From: Stictocephala bisonia
Taxonomy: Eukaryota > Arthropoda > Insecta > Hemiptera > Membracidae
Assembly: GCA_035578905.1 (NCBI GenBank)
Contig: JAQJVL010000282.1
Location: forward strand, 496,001-560,000
Direction of reading: 5' to 3'
DNA length: 64,000 bases
The notes beneath the pieces were generated by a model, which searched no databases, had not been told where the DNA came from, and worked only from the letters and a program-made list of their open reading frames with translations. A program made the position numbers and the translations under genes. The first letter of the stretch is position 1, and the number at the start of each line of letters is the position of its first letter. This document shows positions 11,231 through 23,261 of the stretch, one piece after another.

Positions 11231-12433
11231 ATGACTATCAATTCAAAAATAATCATTGTGGGAATTTACATGTCTCCCAGTGGAAATGAAGAAATTTTCT
11301 TTTCCAAATTTGAATCATTGTTGACTAAACTAACGTCCCATAAACACAAATATGTTATAATGGGCGACTTTAATATAGATGCACTGAACAACAATAATCC
11401 AAACACAAAAAGACTAGTCGATATACTAAGATCGTTTGGCCTTGAGTTGTTAATCGATACACCGACGCGAGTGTCTGCAACAACTCAAACAGCAATCGAC
11501 AATGTCATATCAAATATTTCGAGTGTCGCGGCATGCGTGGTCAATACTGCCATTTCGGACCACTATGGCCAAGAGGCTGTAATTAGTGGAAATAAAATAA
11601 AAAGGGAGCCCAAAATTAGCAAAACAATAAGAGACATAAGGCCAAGTAACATTGCTCTCCTCAACACCTCCCTTTCAAAAGAAAAGTGGCGATGCATTGA
11701 TTCATCGCAGACAGTCGAGCAAAATTTTAAATATTTTACAGACTGTTTAAATTTTTACCTAAATACATGCTGTCCTATAAAAACAATTAAAACATTTCCT
11801 AAGAAGGCGAATAATAAATGGATCACTAGAGGCATCTTGGTTTCAAGAGAAAAGCTCAAGTTTTACTCTGAAATCTACAAAACTACCTCAAACGAAAATT
11901 TTAAATTGTTTTTCCAAAAATACAAAAACATTTACAGAAAGGTGATCCAGGCAGCTAAAGCTTATGACGTCTCCAAAGCAATAGAATCATCAAAAAATCT
12001 TTCAAAAACTGTTTGGAGTGTCATAAACAATAATAAAAAAGAATTGAAACAAATTAAAGTTAAAATTGGGGAAAGGCTTGTGGAGGATGAGGTGGGGGTA
12101 GCAAACGAGTTTAACAGATACTTCGCCTCTGTTGCTTGTGAGTCGAGATCCCGCCCATCATCTTCACAAGACCCCCATACATGTAGGAGGAGCCCAGTTT
12201 CGTCAATGGCACTGACTCTTGCAGTAGAGGAAGAGCTCAAAAATACTATTCAGCAGCTCCCAGCGAAAAAATCCAACGACATTAATCTTGTGTCCATGTG
12301 GCTCATTAAACAATGTTCAAACCATATCATTAAACCATTAACACAATTAATAAACCAGTCTTTCGAAAATGGAGTTTTTCCCTCGCTCCTTAAAACAGCA
12401 AAAGTCACACCAATTTTTAAGAAAGAAGATTGA
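11231..12433 (+). pseudogene. LINE endonuclease C-terminal half and linker (broken)
   Basis: The 400-codon frame carries the second half of an apurinic-endonuclease-like domain, which nicks the target DNA to prime reverse transcription. The IIIVGIYMSPSGNEEIF strand leads to GDFNID near residue 45 (catalytic Asp/Asn), and the terminal catalytic SDH is in AISDHYGQ near residue 110. A lysine-rich linker of about 250 residues follows, with the FNRYFASVA region that precedes RT in this family, ending in TPIFKKED. There is no proper start: the first half of the domain, with its catalytic Glu, would lie upstream in other frames (a GNHVYLSQARG piece near 11083). The stop at 12431-12433 results from a one-base shift, because the next frame continues as NYRPVSILPVISKIFEKL. 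Confidence 0.8.
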
Positions 12434-12505
12434 CTCTACAAATAATTATAGGCCGGTCTCGATTTTGCCAGTTATAAGCAAAATATTCGAAAAACTTTAA
12501 TCAGA

Positions 12506-13657
12506 TTGACGCAATTTTTAAACAGACACAACCTACTTTCTGACAGCAAATTCGGCTTCAGGAAAAACAAATCGACTGTAGACGCAGTGGTGAGTCTTGT
12601 CGAAAAGGTTGTAGAGGGGTTGGAAGGTCAAAACAGCGCACTTAGTGTGTTTCTTGACTTGTCCAAAGCTTTTGACTGTGTTGACCACGCTAAGCTGCTC
12701 GACAAACTGGAATCTTATGGCGTCAGAGGCGTACCACTCGAGTGGCTTCGCTCATTTCTAAGCGGACGGTACCAAGTAGTCCAAATTGCAGACAAACTCT
12801 CTGAACCGATTGAAATGAGATATGGAGTCCCACAGGGTTCAGTACTCAGTCCGATCTTGTTCTTGATCTATGTAAACGACATAGGACCATCACTATTCCA
12901 TGGTAAACCCATCCAGTATGCTGATGACACAACCCTTTTTTTCATTAATGAATCAAAATCGATCTTGGAACAGCAAACCTTTGTTGATTTAAATAGCTGC
13001 GTTCAATATTTCAATAGCCTCAATCTCGAAGTGAACCCCGCAAAGTGCAATTTCTTGTCTTTCGCGTTGCGACAACAGGAGGACATTGAGAGACCAACCG
13101 TTTGGTTGGGGGACACCATGCTAGAGGATGCGTTGAGTTCAAAATTCCTGGGAATACACCTGGATCGAGGGTTGACCTGGAGCCGTCACATTGACCAAGT
13201 TTGTACCAAATTGGCCTCAGGCATTTATGTTTTGAGAGCCATAGCCAAATACTGCCCAACTCATATCCTGATAACGGCGTATTATGGTTTGATTTACCCC
13301 CATCTTACCTACGGTTTGGTTCTATGGGGAGCTTCCGCAAACAATCATTTCAGTAGGGTGTTCAAATTGCAAAAACGAGCTATTCGTATTATAGCGCATT
13401 TAAGGTTCAGAGAATCCTGCAAAGATTCATTCAAACAACTGCAACTGTTGACCCTGCCCTGCCTCTATATACTGGAAACAACCTTATTTTATGTCTCTAA
13501 GGGAAACATGATAAGGGGACGAGACATACATACGTACAATACGAGGGGCAGGGACAACTACCGAACTGGGAGACACAGGACGGTAGTTCACGAACGCTTG
13601 CTCTTATATGCGGGTGTCCGATTTGTTAACAAGTTGCATGACTGGGAGACCACATAA
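12506..13657 (+). pseudogene. LINE reverse transcriptase (broken)
   Basis: Contains the RT motifs in order: FGFRKNKSTVDAVVSL near residue 15, FLDLSKAFDCVDH near 50 (first catalytic Asp), GVPQGSVLSPILFLIYVND near 108, YADDTTLFF near 138 (catalytic DD pair), LEVNPAKCNFLSF near 173 and FLGIHLDRGLTWSRHI near 213. The C-terminal part has YPHLTYGLVLWG, LQKRAIRII and LPCLYILETTLF, as in the 17.6-kb fragment. The frame opens at a TTG with no proper start. The upstream motif NYRPVSILPVISKIFE (about 12441-12490) is in another frame that hits a TAA at 12498-12500. The frame therefore shifts at both ends of that piece. The end at WETT is earlier than in related elements, suggesting a third lesion. Confidence 0.88.
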
Positions 13658-13860
13658 TTAAAGACTTACAACCGATGCTGGGGGGGGGGGGGGGGAATTG
13701 GCATGAGTAAATGGAGGATGCAATGTATGTATGACTGAGGTGTTACTGTGGTGTATATGGTAAAAATTATAGTTAGTATAGTCTTGACAATTGCTATGCA
13801 TTTATTGTAATGTTCCTGGCAATAAAAAAAAAAAAAAATATTTGATTTGATTTGACTAAA

Positions 13861-13893
13861 TACTGATTCTTTTATTATCTGTAAGAATCAGTA
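13861..13893. repeat. 11-bp inverted repeat after the LINE tail
   Basis: TACTGATTCTT (13861-13871) and AAGAATCAGTA (13883-13893) are exact reverse complements with an 11-base loop, directly after the LINE's TTTGA tail. The role is unknown. Confidence 0.7.
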
Positions 13894-13942
13894 AATACTT
13901 ATCAGTAACAATCTTGCCTATGTTTACCTGGTGAAGATTTTC

Positions 13943-14310
13943 ACTTTATAGTATGACGTATACTTTGTAATATGACGTATACTTTATATTATGTCGTATA
14001 CTTTGTAGTATGACGTATACTTTATAGTATGACGTATACTTTGTATTATAGCGTATACTTTGTAGAATGGCGTATACTTTGTAGTATGACGTATACTTTA
14101 TTGTATAACGTATACTTTATATTATTACGTATACTTTATAGTATGACGTATACTTCTTAGTATGACGTATACTTCATAGTATGACGTATAGTTTACAGTA
14201 TGATGTATACTTTATAGTATGACGTATGCTTTATAGTATGGTGTATACTTTATAGTATGGTGTATACTTTATAGTATGACGTATACTTATAGTCGTATAC
14301 GTATACTCGT
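13943..14310 (+). repeat. 19-bp minisatellite, copy B
   Basis: The same GTATACTTTRTAGTATGAC unit as at 6023-6354. The last 8 or so units match copy A closely, while the first 10 or so are diverged forms (TTGTAGTATG, TTGTATTATA) not seen in copy A. Confidence 0.9.
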
Positions 14311-15012
14311 AAAAATTCAGCTAGGTTTTGTACTATACAAATAGATCAATATCTGTTGTGATCCCACCCGAAGTCTACAAAACTAGTTTCCACAACTGAA
14401 AGGGACTCTGCTTTTTAAGCACCGTTTATTTTTATAAGATGAACTACAGTATGTGTAACATTAATGAAAATAATTGATCATTCGTTCAGTATTAATTTCT
14501 ATATGAAAATATGACTCTAAATGCCATTCTTTATGTCAAGCTTTTCATTTTGGTAGAAAATATCTAGGAATTATAGCAGGGGAGTTGTAAAGCTACAACC
14601 GTGACATGCGAGATAGGAGTTTAGTGTGGACGTAAGGAGGGATGCGAAAGCGATGCGGCAAACGCACCAAACAATTTAGTGAAAGAATGTTTGGTTGTTT
14701 CTATTCCAATTGTATCGTTTTTTTTTTTTTTATTCTGTCAATTGATAACTCCACTTGCATTGACCTTGCAACACTTTGGTTCACCAATCAATCGTAACTG
14801 GCACAAATTCTCCCTTTACCTTTATTACGTCAGATCGAACGTTTAATGTTTTTGCCCGTAAAAAATGTTATGAATAAAAGTTATTAAAGTCAGGTACATG
14901 CGGTCTTTACTGAAATATTTTAAATTGTTATTCACATATTTTCTACAAATGTAATCAAAATCAATAAAACAGTTTTTGAGAAAATTCCATTTTGTATGTA
15001 TGAGAAAAATCA

Positions 15013-15263
15013 ATAAATCCCATTTTGTCAATGTTTTCCATAAAAATAAAAAAACTAAAATTTCAAAAAGTTAAAAAATGGTCTGGAGGTTACATACATA
15101 CCAATTTTTATAAAAATCGACCCATCCTTTTCGTCCTCAGCGAAGTGTACATACGTACGCACGCTCGCACGCGCGCGCGCGCACGCACGGACACCAACAT
15201 TGTTTTTTTTTTTTTATTATTTTTTCACCTGTTAGGTTCAGAGGGCCCTAAAATGGATTTTTA
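15013..15263 (+). mobile_element. RTE/SINE-like remnant, copy B counterpart
   Basis: Counterpart of 7060-7310, including the CG-rich simple repeat. Duplicated with the segment and not independently inserted. Confidence 0.4.
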
Positions 15264-16602
15264 GACCATCTTGTAAAAACTTGTTTTGCCGATAACAATA
15301 CTTTCTTTATTTTAACGCACATGGGATAAAGTAAACATGAAGCTAATGAGCTTATATTTTTACTATAAATAAAAATCAGACAAGGGCACAAAAACATTAT
15401 ATATTGTAGTGTAGTAACCATGTACATGTGAACAACTCCGAGCTGAATATTCTGTTTTTATTCTTATGAGCTAAAAGTCACTATATTTAGTCGGTCCTGT
15501 AAATTATTAGCGCAATGCAGGTTTATTGCTGATAGTAAACTTGTTTTCTGTTTAGTTTATAATTTGAAATTTCATCTTATTTTGGCCGTGATAATAAATT
15601 AGTGTTAGTTTTATTTGCGGATAGATTAGATATTATTACTCGAATAGCTGAAAGTTTAATATTAGTTAGAAATGATTCGATTATTTAGTTCAATAAAATA
15701 ACCGAATGATAAAAAACATAACTGTTTAGTTGGTTATAAAAACAATAGGTTATTTTGCAGTAAGTGGATACGTTTTTTTAATACGTTGATAGGAATAAAT
15801 ATTGTAAAGTTAGGTAGAATATAATAATATAACTCATCAGGTAAAACATATAATGTTGTCTCCCCATAGCACGGTCGAGGTGCTGACCTGTGAAGAGCTG
15901 ATGAGGCGAGAGAGAGACGCAGTTGGTGCGTTGGCCGGAAGTGGTCGCTTCTCTATCTGAAGGATGTCCGACATCGATAACTCTACAGTATATCGCCGTG
16001 AACAAGGAATAATCATAAACACTGCGCGTTCCCTTGTATAAGCTTATTCATATTAACTTTTATTGTAGAAATGGATTATGAAAGAGAGAAAGAATTTATT
16101 TCATTTTTTTATACTACACAACGTTACAAACATTTATATGCTACATAATAATGATATGCAATATTGTGTATAGAGAAATAAAAGAATTAAATTAAACGTA
16201 CATAAAATATAAAGTATTCAGGACCCTAATTTTAGGTTCAATTTCTTAGGGTTAAAAAATATTGTAGCGTTCAGATTAACAGTTTACGATCTTCTTTAAA
16301 AATGCTACTTCTTAATATGGAATATTTACACATTGTGTAAAACTTACATATAAATAACATAAAGTATACATGTATATAGTAAAACGTTTAAACATAGTAA
16401 ACAGAAAGGAAACAGAAGCTCAATGAACATAAATTTTCTTAAAACATAAATTGCTATCAAATCTAACCACGAGCAGTTTTTTTCATTCAGTTAGGTTTCT
16501 GTATGAAATAAAAATGCAACATTATCTAATTTTAGTAACCTCATTTTTAATATTTAAAAAATATAATTATATAATTGTTAATTAGCTAGCTTGATATGAT
16601 CT

Positions 16603-17452
16603 GGTATACAATTTATTAGGCTATAAATTCTATGAGCTAAAAACTTACAGCTTTTAGTATAAAAATAATTACTAGGTTTTCTGTAAATAATTATGCTAAA
16701 GATATTAAATATGTTTATATTTATTTATTTTTTATTTACGTATGTATAAACTGTAATTTATGGCCTCAAATAGTACCTTCAGGTAAGCTTTCTCTTCTTG
16801 GTGTATCGTCGTGGTTAGAAAAATAGTTAAAGAGAGTGATTTATTAGTTGAAAATTCAGAAATTGTATATACACTTTATTTGTCGTCAAGTCGCCAATCG
16901 TCGATGTTGCGAATACGTTTTTGATGTAGATGGAAGAGTGTAAGTGAGCCATGTATAAGGTGATGTCTCTGTTAGTTTGTTACCAAGGTCAACCAGAAAC
17001 AAGAAGACTGTCCCGTGAAGCCTGTTTTTCTGTTTAGTGAAATTAGTTCATGTTCGGTTTTCACAGGTAGCGCTAGCGGTCTCCCTATCTCTATCTCTCT
17101 CCAACACACGCTGAAGTGATTAGTAGCTGAGCTAAGTGCACCACTCGTCTGAGCGCTTAGTTGAAACCAATAACCATTAGATAAACACATGTGCGCATTT
17201 ACAGTATTTCCTTGGACAGTATGTCTATTTCTGGGTTAACTAATTCTTTTAAAGAACCGTTCATTACTATTCCTAATAGCCAATACAAATTATTTAACCA
17301 TCAATGTAAATCACTCGTGTTTTCTCAATGAATAATTATTACCATTTAGGTAGATATTATATTACATCGAGACCTTATATCGCTTAGATTTCGTATAATA
17401 TGCATATAAGCCTGGCAGTAATAGATCAATTTCCAATCCTGTTTGGAGAGAC
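16603..17452. other. Non-coding stretch
   Basis: AT-rich. A moderately GC-rich patch at 17060-17170 has no protein or RNA signature I recognise. Confidence 0.5.
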
Positions 17453-18080
17453 GTCAAATTCAAATCGTTTATTTGTCAATTAACAATAGTATATTGCATA
17501 ACAATGGTCAATATAAATACAATAAAACAAAGGTTAAAATTGTGAGGGCTTAAACCTAATTAGAGCTATGTTTATCATACTTAGACATCAAGTATTCACT
17601 TACAGAGTAAAATTCCTTTTCAATCAGGAAACATTTTAGTCTTAACCTAAACTTACTAACTACGGTTACTGCTCTCAATTCCAGAGGGAGGCTGTTAAAT
17701 AATTTAATTGCAGAATAATATAACTGGCTCTCAAAAAATGATGTTCGGTACTTTGGAAAGGGTAGACGGCTGGATTTTCGGAAATTATGTTGTACAGGTG
17801 ATTCGGTGGTAAAAATATGCATGTTTTTTTTAATAAAGGTTAAGGTCTCAAGTATGTACAGGCTTGGAAATGTAAGTAAATTGTTTGCACGGAACAGCCC
17901 CCTGCATGATTGATTCCTTGCCAATCCCAAAACAATCCTCAGACATTTCTTCTGTAAACGGAAGATGTACAATGTCCTGGTGTTTTCAGAGCCCCAAATT
18001 GGAAGTCCATAAGTAAGATGTGGAAATATGCATCCATAATAGCAGGCCAGAAGAACTTCAGTACAAGTTAGGTCAAGTTA
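17453..18080 (-). pseudogene. LINE reverse transcriptase C-terminal fragment
   Basis: The minus-strand frame from about 18075 to 17556 reads FPHLTYGLPIWGS, then FRLQKKCLRIVLGLA, FPSLYILETLTFIKKN, KYRTSFFESQLYYSAIKLFN and the end FYSVSEYLMSKY. This is the post-catalytic region of the same Jockey/CR1 group as 12506-13657, and here the C-terminus is complete. No palm or endonuclease motifs remain, so it is a 5'-truncated dead copy. The frame is open for about 170 codons, so it is less decayed than 8765-9757. The 3' end is at the left: read on the minus strand, AATAAACGATTTGAATTTGAC ends near 17453. Confidence 0.85.
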
Positions 18081-19790
18081 GATTATTTGTTTGTATACAT
18101 GCTCGGCCATTGGCTCGAACCATGAATACCAACTGTCCTGAACACTGATTGAATATGCAAGCAATGAGCTACTATAATGGGTAGTTACAAGCCGTGATTT
18201 GAATATGTGAACAACTGGCTGTAATTCGCCTGCCAATGAATATGTTAATGGCAATATGTATAGAAACTTAGCGTAGTGAAGTATATGAAGGCGTGGGCTC
18301 AATGGTTATTTGGAAGTAACGTTACAAGTTTGTAAAACCAATCGTTTATCAGTCGAGAAATTTGAGAAGTAAAGAACTGTACATAGTGAACCCAAAAATT
18401 ATACAGTTCCTTTAATTAATTTATTTTTTATTGATAAAAATAAAATGCTATCGTAAATATTAATTTTGATTATTCTTAGGAAAGCTGACGTAAGTCATAT
18501 GACAATAACAGTTCCTGGCATGAAATGAAATATGTCTTTATTGATTTAAAAATTGTAATAATTGGCGAGGTTAGGATTGTTGTTTGTTTATTGAATGTCC
18601 CTACTTGTCTTTAGAGTGTTCTTACGGCAAATGTTGGGACTACAAGGAGTTTGGAAGTGCTATACCAGCGCGTGACGATGTAAGCCAGCCGCAACCATAG
18701 CAATGCCTTTACGTCCTGCAGTGTTGCCACGTTTCAGTTCTCGCCTGTTTTGTAGCCTACTTGTTTAATATTTTGAGTTTGAGTTGAGGTATTTTGATCG
18801 TGGTCTTATTGTTTATGTTTATCTTTTACATTTTGGTTTCCTATTGTTCATATGTTTTTCTTATTTCATTGTTTATGTATGAGTCAAATTAGTTTATTCA
18901 GCCATTCAACAAAATACAAATTGTAACAGGCCATGTTTAGATCTTAAATGCTAAAATAAATTAGACAATCAGATAAAATAGCATGCTATGGCAACATAAA
19001 TAAATATGTATTGTACATATTATAAAATATAAAAATATAAAATATAAAAGGCCTATAGCAACAACAGTACCAACACTACAATTTCTATGGCATGCAATTC
19101 ATGCACAAGCTAAAAGAGGCAAGAGAATATGCAAAAGTTTCTTACCTTGTAGGGCTACTTAAGGATTAATTTATTAACAATTTGCATTGGTCTATAAGTA
19201 ATTGAAAATTTGGACAGCCTCCTCAAATTCTCTCAAACCAAGAGGATGTGTTTAGGTGATTCAGGTTAAGTGGAAGAAGGGACTTTCTAGTCCCAACTTC
19301 GCCTGGGTGTTAAAATACCTTGTACTTGTAACAGGATAACAATTTTGAGTTTTACTAAGTCTGTATGTATTTGTAAATAGCTTGGCATTATTTCTTATTA
19401 AATAACCATGAACATGCTGATTTGTGACCAAATTTTGTTCTCTATCCTTATTTCTATCAGGCGATGAAAAATATATAAATTATAAACAGAAAATATCTAA
19501 TGCTAGCGAAATGGGTCTGCAATGTTCCAGCCAACCTGCAACCATTTAAGATTCTAATGGCTCTCTTGTATAAGTTCAGAAGCCTATATGTACCTGAGGA
19601 GTGTCACCACAGTTAAATCTCTTAAGTTGTATGGGAGTGATAAAAAAGCATAATAGGCTGCTTTTCGAAAATCAATAGGCAATACAAGCATTAGGCATTG
19701 TATTGTTCTGTTCTATTATTGCTGGAACCAATAGTTAATATCTTAAAAAGAAATTTTCCTTAACACGTAATTATTATTGTCTGTCGTAAG
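18081..19790. other. Non-coding stretch with possible LINE 3' ends
   Basis: Two places read on the minus strand look like LINE 3' termini. About 18518-18560 is an AATAAAGACA block ending ATTTCATTTCATG. About 18883-18930 ends GAATAAACTAATTTGACTC, like the end at 17453. The sequence upstream of the second (18930-19700) may be old LINE 3' sequence, but I cannot align any protein motif. Confidence 0.3.
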
Positions 19791-20178
19791 TCAAATCTGG
19801 TTCAGTGCTTCAATAAAATGTCACTGAACGCATTCATGTCAAATCTGGTTCAGTGCTTCAATAAAATGTCACTGAACGCACTCATGTCAAATCTGGTTCA
19901 GTGCTTCAATAAAATGTCACTGAACGCACTCATGTCAAATCTGGTTCAGTGTTTCAATAAAATGTCACTGAACGCATTCATGTCAAATCTGGTTCAGTGC
20001 TTCAATAAAATGTCACTGAACGCACTCATGTCAAATCTGGTTCAGTGTTTCAATAAAATGTCACTGAACGCACTCATGTCAAATCTGGTTCAGTGATTCA
20101 ATAAAATGTCACTGAACGCACTCATGTCAAATCTGGTTCAGTGTTTCAATAAAATGTCACTGAACGCACTCATGTCAA
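19791..20178 (+). repeat. 48-bp minisatellite, 8 copies
   Basis: The unit starts TCAAATCTGGTTCAGTGCTT and ends CACTGAACGCACTCATG. Eight near-identical copies. Each unit holds GTTCAGTG and its reverse complement CACTGAAC about 14 bases apart. Because 48 is a multiple of 3, an accidental 16-residue repeat frame (MSLNALMSNLVQCFNK) stays open until one base change makes TGA. There is no evidence that it is expressed. Confidence 0.95.
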
Positions 20179-20754
20179 TTCGAGACATCGTTAAATAAAG
20201 TATAAAAATTATTCTCTTACACCTAACCATCAAGCATTTTAGTAATCAGTGTTATAAATGCTTATGTATGAAAGTATGTTTTAATATTACTGCGGTTTCA
20301 TGTTTGACAAACCATTGGAATAATGTTCATTAATCTCTGTATTAATTAATTATTAAACCATTGGAATAATTAATAATATCTGTCTAACTAGTAAAAGGGA
20401 AGCCACTAGTAACGAAACATTATTCCGTCCAGAGGAATTAAATTAAGAATTTTACTGTAGAGGGGATTTATTTACTTCATAAGATTGAAGACCTAACATT
20501 ATTGTATCTGGCGAATTGCGAAGGCTCAGCTTTGATCATATATAATGTTTACTGGAGACGGTGGACTTGTGTTGCTTAGCAATTAATTAAATACATTTAT
20601 ACCGTTTTGTCATACTGTTTATTACGTTATGTTCTGTTAGCGATTGCATTACAAACAATTAATGTCTCGATACATATTATTTGAACATGTGTCCAAAGCC
20701 ACATTCAACTGGCATCACCTGTAGATCCACTCGTATGTATGTGCCAGGTGATCA
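20179..20754. other. AT-rich non-coding stretch
   Basis: Nothing recognised beyond a short repeated ACCATTGGAATAAT motif near 20310 and 20356. Confidence 0.5.
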
Positions 20755-22345
20755 AAACTACGATGACCGTGTATGTGAGAGAGAGACACCCGCACTCGTG
20801 GAGCATGAGGGATTAGAGGGTGGTTGTGAGGGAAGGCTATCAGGTGTCTGGTATTGAGTTCGATCTATGGAGTGCGAACTAGAGTGAACTACATGTAATT
20901 ACTACGATAACAGTGTATGTGAGAGAGAGATACCCGGCCTCCTGGTGCTTGAGGGATTAGAGGGTGGGTGTGGGGGGAGGCTATCAGGTGTCTGATGTTG
21001 ACTTCGATCTGGGGAGTGCGAACTTGAGTGAACTACATGTAACTACTACCACAACAGTGTATGTGAGAGAGAGACACCCGCACTCGTGGAGCATAAGGGA
21101 TTAGAGGGTGGGTGTGGGGGGAGGCTATCAGGTGTCTGAAGTTCACTTCGATCTGGAGAATGCGAACTTGAGTGATCTGCATGTAACTACTACGATAACA
21201 GTGTAGGTGAGAGAGAGAGAGACGCCCGGACTCCTGGTGCATGAGGGATTAGAGGGTGGTTGTAGGGGAGGTTATCAGGTGTCGGATATTGACTTCGATC
21301 TGGGGAGAGCGAACTAGATTGAACTATAGTAACTACTACGATAACAGTGTATGTGAGAGAGAGACACCCGGACTCCTGGTGCATGAGGGATTAGAGGGTG
21401 GTTGTAGGAGGGGTTATCAGGTGTCTGATGTTGACTTCGATCTGGGGAGAGCGAACTTGAGTGAACTACATGTAACTACTACGATAACAGTGTATGTGAG
21501 AGAGAGGCACCCGGCCTCTTGAAGCATGAGGGATTAGAGGGTGGGTGTGGGGGGAGGCTATCAGGTGTCTGGTATTGAGTTCGATCTGGGGAGTGCGAAC
21601 TTGAGTGAACTACATTTAACTACTACGATAACAGTGTATGTGAGAGAGAGATACCCGGCCTTCTGGAGCATGATGGATTAGAGGGTGGTGTAGGGGAGGC
21701 TATCAGGTGTCTGGTATTGAGTTCGATCTGGGGAGTGCGAACTTGAGTGAACTACATGTAACTACTACGATAACAGTGTATGTGAGAGGGAGATACCCGG
21801 CCTTCTGGAGCATGAGGGATTAGAGGGTGGGTGTGGGGGGAGGCTATCAGGTGTCTGATATTGAGTTCGATCTGTGGAGTGGGAACCAACTACATGTGAG
21901 TAACTATTACGATGACAGTGTATGTGAGAGAGAGAGACACCCGGCCTCCTGGAGCATGAGGGATTAGAGGTTGGGTGTAGGGGAGCATATCAGGTGTCTG
22001 ATGTTGAGTTCGATCTGTGGAGTGGGAACCAACTACATGTGAGTAACTACTACGATGACAGTGTATGTGAGAGAGAGACACCCGGCCTCCTGGAGTATGA
22101 GGGATTAGAGGGTGTGTGTGGGGTGAGGCTATCAGGTGTCTGATATTGAGTTCGATCTGTGGAGTGGGAACCAACTACATGTGAGTAACTACTACGATGA
22201 CAGTGTATGTGAGAGAGAGACACCCGGCCTCCTGGAGTATGAGGGATTAGAGGGTGTGTGTGGGGTGAGGCTATCAGGTGTCTGATATTGAGTTCGATCT
22301 GTGGAGTGGGAACTAACTACATGTGAGTAACAATAGAACAGTGCG
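20755..22345 (+). repeat. About 143-bp tandem repeat, 11 copies
   Basis: Successive GTGTATGTGAGAGAGAGA anchors are 138-148 bp apart. Shared blocks: ACACCCGGCCTCCTGGAGC, GAGGGATTAGAGGGTG, AGGCTATCAGGTGTCTG, GAGTTCGATCTG. The last three units form a subtype (GTGGGAACCAACTACATGTG). The GA-rich tracts give many short spurious frames on both strands. Confidence 0.95.
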
Positions 22346-23261
22346 TGTCGGAGGCTTGTACCTTTGTTGGGCCGGTCATTGTTGATCGCCCTCAACTGTA
22401 CTTTTGTGCTTAGTGCAGTTTAAATTGTGCAATTTACTCTTATCATATTAAAGATAGTTATTGAAAATAGTTTGAAAGTAATCAATTTTATTGGCATTAT
22501 TATATTATTTCTACGGTACGATTATTAAAATCTATTGTCCTTCATAATAGCAAGGTAAACAAATAATATTGCTATTTTAATTGCGAGGAAGTGTTATGAC
22601 ATTTTAGACTAATTTTATAAATTTTTCCGTTCTAATAATCGTTAACAATAAATGTAATTAGGTGAACCTCTTTTAAAAAACCCACAAAAAGTTTACTTAA
22701 TTGGTATTATTTTTTATATTGATTTGGTTACTGTCCCCTGTTTAACCGTAGTTTTAACGTCGTGGAAATTATGCTTTAAAAAACTAATAGAAAATGTGCT
22801 TTTAATTTCTTGAATAGCTTAAAATATATATATATTGGTATAAAAAATAACTAATAGGTTATAAATTATTTACAATCTGATGTAAAAGTATCTTATCAGG
22901 TAGAAAATAACATGAGCAAATAATGTATATAATAAACATTACTTTTATTTGAATTAGAAAAAAGAAATATATAAAATCAATCAACTCACCCTTGGAGATT
23001 GAGTCCCTTATATTCACTCATTCAGAATGGTTCAAAGTTCATATTATACCAATTGTTATTAATTATAAACAACTATCTATGTTAGTTGATGTGTACTTAG
23101 GATTTAATTATTACACATAAACAAATTTTAAATATTTTAATTTGGAAACCTGTTATCGCCGTTCAATTAGACGTTATCGACCCGCGCCACTTGTACGGCA
23201 GCCGTAACTGTCATCTGGCATTGCGTCACCGGGACGGCTCAAGGTTGGGGATTGGGCCCAT
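22346..23261. other. Non-coding stretch
   Basis: AT-rich to about 23150, then a GC-rich leader (23160-23260) that runs into the next array. No gene seen. Confidence 0.5.

Larger units (their letters stand above)
10869..13857 (+). mobile_element. 5'-truncated Jockey/CR1-type LINE
   Basis: A non-LTR retrotransposon: endonuclease remnant, linker, reverse transcriptase, 3' UTR with a 16-G run (13680-13695), an A14-15 run and a TTTGA-repeat tail ending near 13857. The 5' edge is imprecise. Two near-identical stretches of about 60 bp sharing TACAAGTGAACGTCAC lie at 10931-11035. The region at about 11068-11230 appears to hold the frame-broken first half of the endonuclease. No gag-like ORF1 is visible. 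No target-site duplication could be defined, because the left flank is the sequence altered in copy A. Confidence 0.8.
10185..16602 (+). repeat. 3.3-kb duplicated segment, copy B, with a LINE-bearing stretch
   Basis: 10185-10868 matches 5312-5995. 14137-16602 matches the 19-bp array onward through 8650. Between them, about 10869-13942 has no counterpart in copy A and holds a LINE plus extra 19-bp repeat units. Offset to copy A at the left edge is 4873 bp. Differences from copy A are few, so the duplication, or allele split, is recent. Confidence 0.9.

Noticed and set aside
19818..20096. Repeat-protein gene with 16-residue repeats
   Set aside because: The frame exists only because the 48-bp unit is divisible by three. 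There is no promoter, flanking coding sequence or codon-level conservation.
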